From: Ascidiaceihabitans sp034111945
Lineage (GTDB): Bacteria; Pseudomonadota; Alphaproteobacteria; Rhodobacterales; Rhodobacteraceae
Length of the DNA: 64,000 nucleotides
Direction of reading: 5' to 3'
Assembly (NCBI GenBank): GCA_047626725.1
Contig: JBLHSG010000018.1
Coordinates: 22,931-86,930, forward strand
Position 1 is the first letter of the stretch. Each line of letters starts with the position of its first letter. Below, one piece after another: positions 50,850-59,334 of the stretch. The notes under the pieces are model-generated. The model ran no database searches. It was not told the origin of the DNA and saw only the letters and a program-made list of their open reading frames with translations. The position numbers and the translations under genes were made by a program.

Positions 50850-52039
50850 TGCCTGATCCAACTGCGCGCGCGTTTCTGGTTGTTATGGATTCTGTTGGCA
50901 TTGGCGGCGCGCCAGATGCAGATGCGTTTTTCAATGGTGATTTGCCAGATATCGGGGCCAATACGCTGGGCCATATTGCGCAGGCCTGTGCAGACGGCCT
51001 CGCAAATGACGGGCGCACTGGGCCGCTGAATATTCCGAACCTGACCCGTTTGGGAATTTTTGGGGCAGAGGCGTTGGCCAATGATCGCGCTGTTGATGCG
51101 CCTGGGTCTTGGGGCGCTGCGACCGAGATTTCAAAGGGCAAAGACACCCCGTCAGGTCATTGGGAATTAGCCGGATTGCCGGTGCCTTGGGACTGGCACT
51201 ATTTTCCGGACGCGACGCCTGCGTTCCCTGATCACATTGTAAAAGCCGTCTGTGACGCCGCAGGTGTGGACGGAATTTTGGGCAATTGCCACGGTTCTGG
51301 CACGGACATGCTGGTGCGCTTTGGACCCGATCATTTGGACAGCGGTTTTCCGATTTGCTACACCTCTGCTGATAGTGTTTTCCAGATTGCCGCCCACGAG
51401 GATAGTTTTGGTCTGGATCGCCTGCTAGAACTGTGCGCCGCCGTGGCCCCCGCCTTGCATGACATGAAAGTTGGCCGCGTCATTGCGCGCCCGTTTGTGG
51501 GCAAGGTTGGCGCGTTTGAGCGGACCGGAAACCGGCGTGATTACGCGATTATGCCCCCCGCGCCGGTGCTGAGCAATTGGGTTCAAGACGCCGGTCAGCG
51601 CGTTTATGGCGTTGGAAAGATTGGCGATATTTTCACTATGCAAGGCATCGACGAAGTCCGCAAAGGGCCGGATGCAACCTTGATGGATCATTTGGCGGAT
51701 TTGGTGAATGACGCCGTTGATGGCAGCCTGACATTCGCGAATTTTGTGGAATTCGACAGCCTGTACGGACACCGCCGCGATGTGTCGGGATATGCGCGTC
51801 ATCTGGAATGGTTTGACGCGGCTATCGGGCCTGTGATTGCGCAAATGCGTCCGAACGACATCATGGTTTTGACCGCAGACCACGGCAATGACCCAACATG
51901 GCCGGGCACCGATCATACGCGCGAACGGGTGCCGGTTTTGGTTGTTGGCGGCAAAACACAGCATCTGGGCCAGATCGGGTTTGTTGATGTGGCCAATTTG
52001 ATCGCCAAACATCTGGGTGTGCGCCCTCAAATTTCCTAA
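50849..52039 (+). CDS. deoB: Phosphopentomutase
   Basis: Interconverts ribose or deoxyribose 1- and 5-phosphates, linking nucleoside breakdown to central metabolism. It is 396 residues long, of the alkaline-phosphatase superfamily. The metal motifs are AFLVVMDSVGIGGAPDADAF near the start, with the phosphate-accepting Thr in KDTPSGHWE, and late metal residues in TADHGNDPTWPGTDHTRE. Its ATG shares one base with the deoA stop. upp follows after 66 bases with its own ribosome site. Identity is certain. Confidence 0.97.
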   Translation: MPDPTARAFLVVMDSVGIGGAPDADAFFNGDLPDIGANTLGHIAQACADGLANDGRTGPLNIPNLTRLGIFGAEALANDRAVDAPGSWGAATEISKGKDTPSGHWELAGLPVPWDWHYFPDATPAFPDHIVKAVCDAAGVDGILGNCHGSGTDMLVRFGPDHLDSGFPICYTSADSVFQIAAHEDSFGLDRLLELCAAVAPALHDMKVGRVIARPFVGKVGAFERTGNRRDYAIMPPAPVLSNWVQDAGQRVYGVGKIGDIFTMQGIDEVRKGPDATLMDHLADLVNDAVDGSLTFANFVEFDSLYGHRRDVSGYARHLEWFDAAIGPVIAQMRPNDIMVLTADHGNDPTWPGTDHTRERVPVLVVGGKTQHLGQIGFVDVANLIAKHLGVRPQIS

Positions 52040-52105
52040 AGGCGCGGTTCGTCGTTGTGTGTCTGCGTGTCTGTTGGCACAAAGGGGCAAACAAGGAGTC
52101 GCACT

Positions 52106-52738
52106 ATGTCCGAGCATTTGACCGTCGTTGATCACCCATTGGTGCAGCATAAATTGACCATTATGCGCGACAAGGACACGCCAACGGCGGTGTTCCGCCA
52201 ACTGCTTCGCGAGATTTCGCAGCTGCTGGCCTACGAGGTCACACGCGGTTTGCCGATGACCACCAAACGTATCGAAACCCCGATGCAGCCGATGGACGCG
52301 CCAACGCTGGATGGTAAAAAACTGGCGTTGATTTCGATTTTGCGCGCCGGCAACGGGCTGCTGGATGGTGTGCTGGAATTGATCCCGTCAGCGCGGGTTG
52401 GGTTTGTCGGCCTGTACCGCGACGAAGAAACGCTAAAGCCCGTCGAGTATTATTTTAAAGTGCCAGAAAGCATTGAGGACCGTTTGGTTATTGCCGTGGA
52501 TCCAATGCTGGCGACGGGCAACAGTTCGGTCGCCGCGATTGATCGACTAAAAGAAGCGGGCGCGACCAACATCCGTTTTCTGTGCCTGCTTGCCGCACCT
52601 GAGGGAATCGCGTGCATGAAATCAGCGCATCCGGACGTGCCAATTGTCACTGCTGCGGTTGATGAAAAGCTGAACGAGCTGGGATACATTGTGCCCGGAC
52701 TTGGCGATGCAGGTGATCGGATGTTCGGAACCAAGTAA
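52106..52738 (+). CDS. upp: Uracil phosphoribosyltransferase
   Basis: Salvages uracil to UMP with PRPP. The 210-residue enzyme carries the PRPP motif VIAVDPMLATGNSSVAAIDRLKEAG near residues 130-154 and the uracil site YIVPGLGDAGDRMFGTK at the C-terminus. The ATG at 52106 has AAGGAG eight bases ahead, which decides it over an upstream in-frame codon. It closes the cdd-deoA-deoB-upp group. Together these genes take cytidine and thymidine to UMP and pentose phosphate. Confidence 0.98.
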   Translation: MSEHLTVVDHPLVQHKLTIMRDKDTPTAVFRQLLREISQLLAYEVTRGLPMTTKRIETPMQPMDAPTLDGKKLALISILRAGNGLLDGVLELIPSARVGFVGLYRDEETLKPVEYYFKVPESIEDRLVIAVDPMLATGNSSVAAIDRLKEAGATNIRFLCLLAAPEGIACMKSAHPDVPIVTAAVDEKLNELGYIVPGLGDAGDRMFGTK

Positions 52739-52819
52739 ATTAAGGCAAAATTGTGTCTGTCTTCTAGACTCCGACTGCGTCCTGCGCCATTGTTACCCCT
52801 GTATCTTGTGGGGGCGTAC

Positions 52820-54166
52820 ATGAAATTTACTAGAGTTATCGCATTGGCTGTTATTGCGGCGTCGACAGGCGTTGCAGGATTGCACGCGCAAAACCTGCGC
52901 AGCGCGGGCCAACCGGCTGAATTTCCGCCTGCCAGCTACAAAAGCACACAGTACATCGACAGCCGTGGCTGCGTGTTTGTGCGTGCTGGAATCAGCGGCA
53001 ATGTAACGTGGGTGCCGCGGGTGACGCGGTCTAGAAACCAGATTTGCAACCAACAGCCGTCTTTGACGACGCGCGCCGCTGCTGCTGCACCTGCCGCTGC
53101 CGCCAAAGCGCCGGTTCAAATCACGATTGATCAACCAGTCGCTGCCAAAAAGCCCAAAGTCGCGGCTGCGTCCAAGCCAAAAGTACGCAAGCCAGCTGCT
53201 GTGGCCGCAGTCCGCAAACCGATTGTGCGCAAACCGATCCTGCGCAAGGCGCCGGTCAAAGTTGCTGCTGCCGCTGCACCGATCAAAATTGTACCTGCCA
53301 AAACATCCAAAGTCGCGCAGGCTAAACCGACTGTACGTGTGGCCCCGGCCGTGCGCCGCCAAACCGCATGTGCCGGTGCATCAGCATTAAGCCAGCAGTA
53401 TCTGGCCGGTGCAAACGTGCGTTGCGGGCCTCAAACCCAAGCGATTTCTTCGGGCCGCCGCATTGGTTCTGCGCAAGCATTCAGCGGATCTGCCCAAGGC
53501 AACAACATCGATGGCGCGACACGGGTGGTGCCCAAACATGTTTTGATCCAGCGCCAGAACACGCAGAACCTGCCTGTGCCAAAAGGGTACCGCCGCGTTT
53601 GGGAAGACGATCGTTTAAATCCGAACCGCGCAGAACAATCATTGGCGGGCGTTGCGGCTGTTAAATTGATTTGGACCAGCACGGTGCCCCGTCGCCTGAT
53701 CAACCAATCAAGCGGTCGCGATGTCACTGCGTCTGTGCCGTTGGTCTACCCGTATTTGGATGTCGCAACGCAAACCCGCGATTTGGGTGTCGTGTCAATC
53801 GTGCGCCGTGACGGTCAGGTTCTGAAACGTATCCAACGCAACACAGCGCGCGCGTACACACCTGCGCGTCAGCCGACGTTGTCCAGTCGTTCTGCCCCTA
53901 AACCAGTGGCCAAAGCGCCGGTTCGTGCAACGCCAAAAGCCAGTGCGTCTCAGGTTATTCAAGTCGGGACATACGGGACGCAAGCGAATGCGCAGACAGT
54001 TGCAAAACGCCTGAAACGTATGGGTTTGCCAGTGCGGATTGGCAAATACACACGCGGTGCCAAAACGTATCGTATGGTTTTGGTTGGCCCGTTCGGACAG
54101 AATGCGACCAAACAATTAAGTGCAGTTCGTCGTGCCGGATACAGCGACGCGTTCTTGCGCAACTAA
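52820..54166 (+). CDS. Exported SPOR-domain protein with Lys/Ala/Pro-rich linker
   Basis: A 448-residue envelope protein. Residues 1-23 are a signal peptide (ending in GLHAQ). A short Cys-containing N-terminal block (YIDSRGCVFVRAG ... NQICNQQ) follows. Residues 83-200 form a repetitive Ala/Pro/Lys linker with KPIVRKPILRKAP-type repeats, and the C-terminal 75 residues (VIQVGTYGTQANAQTVAKRLKRMGLPVRIGKYTRG... MVLVGPF) form a SPOR domain that binds denuded septal peptidoglycan. The middle region 235-345 is not recognised. It is a single gene with its own terminator. A division-related role is inferred from SPOR only. Confidence 0.88.
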   Translation: MKFTRVIALAVIAASTGVAGLHAQNLRSAGQPAEFPPASYKSTQYIDSRGCVFVRAGISGNVTWVPRVTRSRNQICNQQPSLTTRAAAAAPAAAAKAPVQITIDQPVAAKKPKVAAASKPKVRKPAAVAAVRKPIVRKPILRKAPVKVAAAAAPIKIVPAKTSKVAQAKPTVRVAPAVRRQTACAGASALSQQYLAGANVRCGPQTQAISSGRRIGSAQAFSGSAQGNNIDGATRVVPKHVLIQRQNTQNLPVPKGYRRVWEDDRLNPNRAEQSLAGVAAVKLIWTSTVPRRLINQSSGRDVTASVPLVYPYLDVATQTRDLGVVSIVRRDGQVLKRIQRNTARAYTPARQPTLSSRSAPKPVAKAPVRATPKASASQVIQVGTYGTQANAQTVAKRLKRMGLPVRIGKYTRGAKTYRMVLVGPFGQNATKQLSAVRRAGYSDAFLRN

Positions 54167-54187
54167 TTGTAAATTAACGTAAATTCA

Positions 54188-54218
54188 AACGGGCGTGCTG
54201 TAATGGCGCGCCCGTTTT
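54188..54218 (+). terminator. Rho-independent terminator of the SPOR-protein gene
   Basis: AACGGGCGTGC (54188-54198), loop of seven, GCGCGCCCGTT (54206-54216), then TT. Eleven pairs with one G-U. It falls between the SPOR gene and the convergent membrane protein and could serve both. Confidence 0.88.
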
Positions 54219-54221
54219 GCG

Positions 54222-55235
54222 TTATCCGCCGCAGATTGCTTGCAACCGCAGCCAATCGGCATCGCGCAATAGCGGGCGACTTTCACCAGATTTTATCGGG
54301 TCTGCTTCGATCAAACCAACGGTCAACTCGCCCGTCACATCGACTGCCAGCGCGTAAGGTGTGCTGCGAATTTGCGCAGCTTCAAATGCAAGAAGAAGGG
54401 CGTCGTCGTCGACCACAGGACGGGCTTGGGTCAGGACCGCTTCGGCGTAATCATCCAAGGCGGCGGATGGCAGATTGCCTGTTGTCAGCAGTGTAAAACT
54501 GGCGCGCAGGCCCGCATGTTCCAGCAACATTTCTAGGCTGTCGTGATCTGTGGCACGCTGGATTTCGGCCAAAATATAACCCGCAGCAACATCGGGTTCT
54601 TCGAAATCTTCGACTAGGGACTTGTTCAGAATGACAGCCCCACCCGGCAAAATCAGGCTTTCGCGCACGCCACTGCGCAGAATGACAACATCAGGGGCGC
54701 TGGTGCGCAGGGCGAGTGTTTTTAACGCCGGACCCGCGGTGCGATTGCTACACGGCGTGCCAGCCACGCGTTCAATACGGGTCAGCAATGCCTCGCCAAT
54801 TTTTGCGCGCGTGACGTCTGGAACAACGCCAAGAGTGTGGTTTTGTAATGCGCCCGGCAGCCAGAATACCAGCGCGGCCAAGACCGAACTAACCGAAACA
54901 GCCAGCCCTAAAAACCGCAAACGCCCCGGTTTTGGACGGGCTTTAAGAACGGCACGGCGCAAGGTTTCGATGGCCTCGATCATCTGGGATTCGTCATTCG
55001 ACAGTTCTAGCGTTTCGCTTGAATCGCCATCGGGATTGAACACGGCAGGATGTGTCGCCGTGCCTTGACGTTCGACCGCGGCAAGCGACCAATGTGTGAT
55101 TGCCTGATCGTTCATATCGCTGATCACAAGCGTGGCGTTGCCAATAGACACGATAACTTCGCGCCGTTGATCGGTGGGCGATTGACGCCAAAGACCGGTG
55201 GCTTCGAGCCGGTCGTATTTTGAAAGGGCGGTCAT
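54222..55235 (-). CDS. Membrane-anchored protein resembling a degenerate M48 metallopeptidase
   Basis: A 337-residue protein. Residues 1-95 form a beta-rich cytoplasmic domain, 107-128 a membrane segment, and 138-337 a soluble domain. The latter reads DVVILRSGVRESLILPGGAVILNKSLVEDFEEPDVAAGYILAEIQRATDHDSLEMLLEHAGLRASFTLLTTG, which follows the layout of M48 proteases (LPGG..., PDEVAG...LAHEIGHV), but where HExxH should be there is AEIQR at 223-227, so zinc binding and catalysis appear lost. This is an inference from pattern. It is convergent with the SPOR gene. The start ATG at 55235 is favoured over one at 55253. Confidence 0.65.
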   Translation of the reverse strand: MTALSKYDRLEATGLWRQSPTDQRREVIVSIGNATLVISDMNDQAITHWSLAAVERQGTATHPAVFNPDGDSSETLELSNDESQMIEAIETLRRAVLKARPKPGRLRFLGLAVSVSSVLAALVFWLPGALQNHTLGVVPDVTRAKIGEALLTRIERVAGTPCSNRTAGPALKTLALRTSAPDVVILRSGVRESLILPGGAVILNKSLVEDFEEPDVAAGYILAEIQRATDHDSLEMLLEHAGLRASFTLLTTGNLPSAALDDYAEAVLTQARPVVDDDALLLAFEAAQIRSTPYALAVDVTGELTVGLIEADPIKSGESRPLLRDADWLRLQAICGG

Positions 55236-55331
55236 TATTTTGCGCGTGCCCACATTCTGTGTTGATTACAATTTACGCAACTGTAACAGGAGTTAACAAC
55301 AGGTCAAAGGTGCCCCGCGCATCGTTCGGTT

Positions 55332-56960
55332 TCAAATATCGACAGCCAATTTTCGCAGTTCGAATTTCTGGATTTTGCCCGTCGATGTTTTTGGCAATTC
55401 TTGAAAAACCACGCGTTTGGGGGCTTTGAACCCGGCCAGCGTTTGTCGGGCAAATGCGATCATGCCGGCCTCGTCGCCAACACATCCGTCCTTGAGTTCG
55501 ATGAACGCGCAGGGCACTTCGCCCCATTTGTCGTCCGGTTTGGCAACAACTGCGGCCAGTGACACGTCGGGATGGCCCATTAGCACGCCCTCGACTTCGA
55601 CCGAGCTGATGTTTTCGCCGCCCGAAATAATGATGTCTTTGGCGCGGTCCGCGATCTGGATGTAGCCGTCAGGGTGTTGGATCGCCAAATCTTCGGAATG
55701 GAAATACCCGCCCTCAAATGCTTTTGCCGTCGCTTCGGGGTTTTTCAAATATCCCTTCATGACGGAATTGCCGCGCATGACGATTTCGCCTTGGGTTGCA
55801 CTGTCCATCGGCACTTGTTTCATTGTGTCGTCAACCACCGTGATGTGTTCCATCATCGGAAATGCGACCCCTTGGCGGGCTTTGATCGCGGCCTTTTCGG
55901 ACTGGTCCAAATCGTCCCAATCGTCGCCGCGCCAGATGCATTCTGTCACGTGGCCATAGGTTTCCGTCAGCCCGTATACTTGGGTCACGTTAAACCCGAG
56001 CGCTTCGATTTTGCCCAGGGTTGCGGGGGCAGGGGGCGCGCCTGCGGTGAACACTTCGACCTGATGCGTGAATGCGCGGACCTCGGCGTTGGGCGCATTC
56101 ACGATCATGTTCAGCACGATGGGCGCGCCGCCAAAATGCGTGACCCCTTCGTCTGCGATCGCGTCATAGATCGCGCCTGCGCATACATCGCGACAGCACA
56201 CCAACGTGCCACCAACCAGCGGCATCATCCACGTGTGGTTCCAGCCGTTGCAGTGAAACAGCGGTACAATCGCCATGAACACGGGGTGCAAAACCATGCG
56301 CCAGCTGATCACGGTGCCCATCGTCATCATGTACGCGCCGCGGTGGTGATACACGACGCCTTTGGGGCGACCCGTGGTGCCAGAGGTGTAATTCAGCGCG
56401 AGGCTTTCCCATTCGTCGGTCGGCATGACCCAATCAAACGCGGCATCACCCGCCGCGATAAAATCTTCGTACACAGTGTGGCGGCCCGTTGCGGGCCAGC
56501 CGTGCGCGGCGTCGGGGACTTCGATAATCAGGGGCGTGGGGCCATCCATTTTGGCAACTGCCGCTTCGGCCAGATCGACAAATTGGGTATCCGCCAAGAT
56601 CACCTTTGCCTCGCCGTGGTCAAAAATATAGGCGATGGTGTCGATGTCCAAACGCGTGTTGATCGTGTTCAAAACCGCGCCGCAGGCCGGCACGCCAAAA
56701 TGTGCCTCGGCTTGGGCTGGCAAGTTCGGGATCAGGGTCGCGACCACATCACCCGATGTCACACCGGCCTGAACCAAGGCTGATGCCAGTCCTGAACACC
56801 GTGCGTAATATTGCGCATAACTGACGCGGTGATCGCCATAAATGACAGCCGTGCGTTGGGCGAACACATCACGTGCGCGGCGCAAATGCGACAGGGGCGT
56901 TAGCGGCACATAATTCGCGCCACATTTGTCCAATCCAGCTTCGTTTGACATCCAGCCCAT
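55332..56960 (-). CDS. AMP-dependent acyl-CoA ligase (DmdB-like)
   Basis: A 542-residue adenylate-forming ligase. The ATP motifs are LNYTSGTTGRPKGVVYHHRG and VYGLTETYGH, then the IADRAKDIIISGGENISSVEVE hinge and a PKTSTGKIQKFELR C-terminus with the catalytic Lys. The form MGWMSNEAGLDKCGANYVPLTPLSHLRRA is like marine methylmercaptopropionate-CoA ligases (DmdB) and medium-chain acyl-CoA ligases; which substrate it uses cannot be told. A GGGAGA site precedes the ATG. It is divergent from the EamA gene 107 bases away. No other dmd gene is near. Confidence 0.87.
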   Translation of the reverse strand: MGWMSNEAGLDKCGANYVPLTPLSHLRRARDVFAQRTAVIYGDHRVSYAQYYARCSGLASALVQAGVTSGDVVATLIPNLPAQAEAHFGVPACGAVLNTINTRLDIDTIAYIFDHGEAKVILADTQFVDLAEAAVAKMDGPTPLIIEVPDAAHGWPATGRHTVYEDFIAAGDAAFDWVMPTDEWESLALNYTSGTTGRPKGVVYHHRGAYMMTMGTVISWRMVLHPVFMAIVPLFHCNGWNHTWMMPLVGGTLVCCRDVCAGAIYDAIADEGVTHFGGAPIVLNMIVNAPNAEVRAFTHQVEVFTAGAPPAPATLGKIEALGFNVTQVYGLTETYGHVTECIWRGDDWDDLDQSEKAAIKARQGVAFPMMEHITVVDDTMKQVPMDSATQGEIVMRGNSVMKGYLKNPEATAKAFEGGYFHSEDLAIQHPDGYIQIADRAKDIIISGGENISSVEVEGVLMGHPDVSLAAVVAKPDDKWGEVPCAFIELKDGCVGDEAGMIAFARQTLAGFKAPKRVVFQELPKTSTGKIQKFELRKLAVDI

Positions 56961-57067
56961 CTGCGTTCTCCCTTTCGCAAAAACCTAGTTCTCTTGAATT
57001 GCGCGGAAAACCCGATATTGCAAGAGGCACGACCCTGAATTGCCCAAAATGCAAAGTACATCCGCAC

Positions 57068-57973
57068 ATGACCCTTCCCCAGACCCGACCGATGGCCGCG
57101 GCGTTGTGCATGCTTGGGGCGATGGCATTGCTGGGATTTGTCGACAATTACGTGGCCACAATCGCGACCGAAGTCAGCGTCTGGCAGTTTTTGACAGTGC
57201 GTATGGTGATGGCTGTGGCGTTCATCGCGGTGTTGTCGTGGGCCGGTCTGGGCACGATGAAACCCATACGCTGGTGGGCCGTGGGCCTGCGCAGTGGTCT
57301 AGTGGCGGTGGGGATGTTGCTGTATTTTGGATCGCTCGCATTTATGCCGATTGCGCAGTCCCTTGCAGGGTTGTTTACCTCGCCGATCTTTGTGCTGCTG
57401 ATGACGGTTTTGGTGCTAAAACAAAAGATAGGGCCATGGCGGATCATTGCGGTCGCGATCGGGTTTTCTGGAATTTTACTAGTGCTTGGCGTGCAAGACG
57501 GCGCGCCGGGTTGGATCATGTTGATGCCGGTTGCGGGCGGTTTCTTTTATGCGATGGGGTCCTTAGCGACGCGCCTGTTGTGCGCCGAGGAAAGCACGCT
57601 GTCGATGTTGGCGGGTATCATGACATCGCAGGCGATTTTGGGGATAATTGCGCTGATCACGTTGGCGATCTGGAACCCCGAAGTCCCCGATGGTGCTGCC
57701 GGATTTTTACTGCGCGGTTGGGTCTGGCCGATCCCGACGATCTTTCCCTACATCGCGCTGCAAGCATTTGTATCGGTCGCGGGCGTGTTCCTGTTGATCC
57801 GCGCCTATCAATGGGGCGAGGCCAGCCAAGTGTCGGTGTTAGAATATTCCATCATGATCTTTGGTCCGTTTTTCGGCTGGTTGCTGATGGGTCAAATTAT
57901 CACGCCAACGATGATCGCGGGTATCGCACTGATCATGGTCGCAGGCGGCATCATCGCGGTTCGGTCGAAATAG
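57068..57973 (+). CDS. DMT superfamily transporter (EamA family)
   Basis: A 301-residue inner membrane protein with ten hydrophobic segments in two EamA repeats. It starts MTLPQTRPMAAALCMLGAMALLGFVDNYV, and the second repeat begins near APGWIMLMPVAGGFFYAMGS. The substrate is unknown. Frames reaching back to 56873 cover the divergent promoter and were rejected. A sulfotransferase gene follows 11 bases later in the same direction, so the two may be one operon, though the chemistry does not connect clearly. Confidence 0.87.
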   Translation: MTLPQTRPMAAALCMLGAMALLGFVDNYVATIATEVSVWQFLTVRMVMAVAFIAVLSWAGLGTMKPIRWWAVGLRSGLVAVGMLLYFGSLAFMPIAQSLAGLFTSPIFVLLMTVLVLKQKIGPWRIIAVAIGFSGILLVLGVQDGAPGWIMLMPVAGGFFYAMGSLATRLLCAEESTLSMLAGIMTSQAILGIIALITLAIWNPEVPDGAAGFLLRGWVWPIPTIFPYIALQAFVSVAGVFLLIRAYQWGEASQVSVLEYSIMIFGPFFGWLLMGQIITPTMIAGIALIMVAGGIIAVRSK

Positions 57974-57984
57974 GGAACACGCGT

Positions 57985-58632
57985 ATGATTATCAGTTTTG
58001 GCCGAAAATATGTCTTTGTGCATGCGCCGAAAACGGCTGGAACGTCGATGGCGCTGGCGCTGGAATCCCGCGCGATGAAGGACGACATCATGCTGGGTGA
58101 CACCCCCAAGGCCGTAAAACGCCGGCGTCGTTTGAAGGATGTGCAGGCCCGTGGACGGCTTTGGAAACACGCAACTTTGGCGGACATTGATGGCCTTGTC
58201 AGTGCCCAAGATCTAGAGGGGCTGTTCGCCTTTACCCTTGTGCGCAATCCGTGGGACCGAATGGTCAGCTATTATCATTGGCTGCGCGTGCAGGGGTTTG
58301 ATCATCCGGCTGTCGCACTGGCCAAACAGGTTGATTTTCACGCATTTGCGCAATCGGAATTGATCGCCGCCAGCTTAAAATCCAACCCCGCGCGCCACTA
58401 CATGACGGATGCCGCAGGCATCGAACGCTGCCACGCGTATATTCGGATCGAACATTTTGCGCAGGACGCGGCACCTTTGATCGAGCACCTCGGGTTTGAT
58501 CTGGATCTTGGGCACGCGAATGCGTCTGCGCGCGATGCAAATTATCAAAGCTACTACGACGCCAAAACCCGTGATGCGGTTGGTGAAACCTGCGCACAAG
58601 ACATCGCGCAATTTGGCTATCAGTTCGACTGA
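57985..58632 (+). CDS. Sulfotransferase family 2 protein
   Basis: A 215-residue cytoplasmic sulfotransferase using PAPS. The 5'-phosphosulfate loop is HAPKTAGTS at residues 13-21, and the 3'-phosphate motif FTLVRNPWDRMVSYY spans 83-97. The helix RHYMTDAAGIERCHAYIRIEHF then shapes the substrate site. The acceptor, a glycan or a lipid, cannot be predicted. PAPS can come from the sat-cysC product encoded at 16292. The ATG at 57985 lies 11 bases past the transporter; a longer in-frame ORF upstream overlaps that gene and is spurious. Confidence 0.88.
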   Translation: MIISFGRKYVFVHAPKTAGTSMALALESRAMKDDIMLGDTPKAVKRRRRLKDVQARGRLWKHATLADIDGLVSAQDLEGLFAFTLVRNPWDRMVSYYHWLRVQGFDHPAVALAKQVDFHAFAQSELIAASLKSNPARHYMTDAAGIERCHAYIRIEHFAQDAAPLIEHLGFDLDLGHANASARDANYQSYYDAKTRDAVGETCAQDIAQFGYQFD

Positions 58633-58636
58633 ACCG

Positions 58637-59257
58637 TTAGCCCCAGCCGTAGTTAAAGCTGACGGAAATACGTTCATCATCAGCCATGTTCAGGGGCACT
58701 TCGTGGCGTAGCCAACTTTCCCACAACAGCACATCGCCGACCACTGGGGCCACGTAGGTAAAGGTCTTGAGTTCTGCTGGCGCATCTTTTTTGCGTGCGG
58801 GCGCGGCCATCATCATCGCCAATCGCGGGTCTTCGAATTTGATCGCGCTGGCCCCGTCGGGCATGGTCACATAGGTTGTGCCGCTGACCACGGAATGCGG
58901 GTGAATGTGCGATGTGTGCACGCCGCCTTGGGGCAGAATATTCACCCACAAGGAATCCAGTTTCAGCTTTTTGCCATCCAGATCAAAGGCAAGGTCCTTG
59001 GCGAATGCGGCGACGTGTTTGTCGAGCACTTTGACGAGGTCTTTGAATATTGGAAACCGCCAGCCAAGGTCGGTCAATGACGCATAGCTGGTGTACCCTG
59101 GGTATCCGTTTTCTTCGCACCAGTCTTGGCCCGCTTCGTCGTCTTCGGCGATGGACCAGCAGGAGGCTTCGATTTCGCTCATGTCGACGGCTTTGCCCTG
59201 TTCGGACAATTGCGCGCGGTACAGGCGGGTGACAAAAAGTGATTCAATATGTGACAT
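58637..59257 (-). CDS. TIGR02466 family protein, putative 2OG-Fe(II) oxygenase
   Basis: A 206-residue protein of the TIGR02466 group. The double-stranded beta-helix metal site shows as GGVHTSHIHPHSVVSGTTYV (H117/H119 region) and, later, VLLWESWLRHEVPLN (H185) and DERISVSFNY (R196, for 2-oxoglutarate). The substrate is unknown; members occur widely in marine bacteria and phages. It is the last gene on this strand before the convergent sulfotransferase, with only four bases between stops. It lies 77 bases from fadJ and is probably transcribed separately. Confidence 0.82.
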   Translation of the reverse strand: MSHIESLFVTRLYRAQLSEQGKAVDMSEIEASCWSIAEDDEAGQDWCEENGYPGYTSYASLTDLGWRFPIFKDLVKVLDKHVAAFAKDLAFDLDGKKLKLDSLWVNILPQGGVHTSHIHPHSVVSGTTYVTMPDGASAIKFEDPRLAMMMAAPARKKDAPAELKTFTYVAPVVGDVLLWESWLRHEVPLNMADDERISVSFNYGWG

Positions 59258-59334
59258 GGGGGGTGTTTAGCGGCTCGCATCTGGAATGGCGAGAGGGGGA
59301 TTGGAACCCGTTACAGGCCCCGATCCGATTGGTT

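Noticed and set aside
55674..56783. 369-codon open frame antisense to the acyl-CoA ligase
   Set aside because: It mirrors the ligase codons, with high Arg/His content and no recognisable motif.
57040..58632. 530-codon frame joining the EamA region to the sulfotransferase
   Set aside because: The first 315 codons are the wrong frame of the transporter; only the part from 57985 has sulfotransferase motifs.
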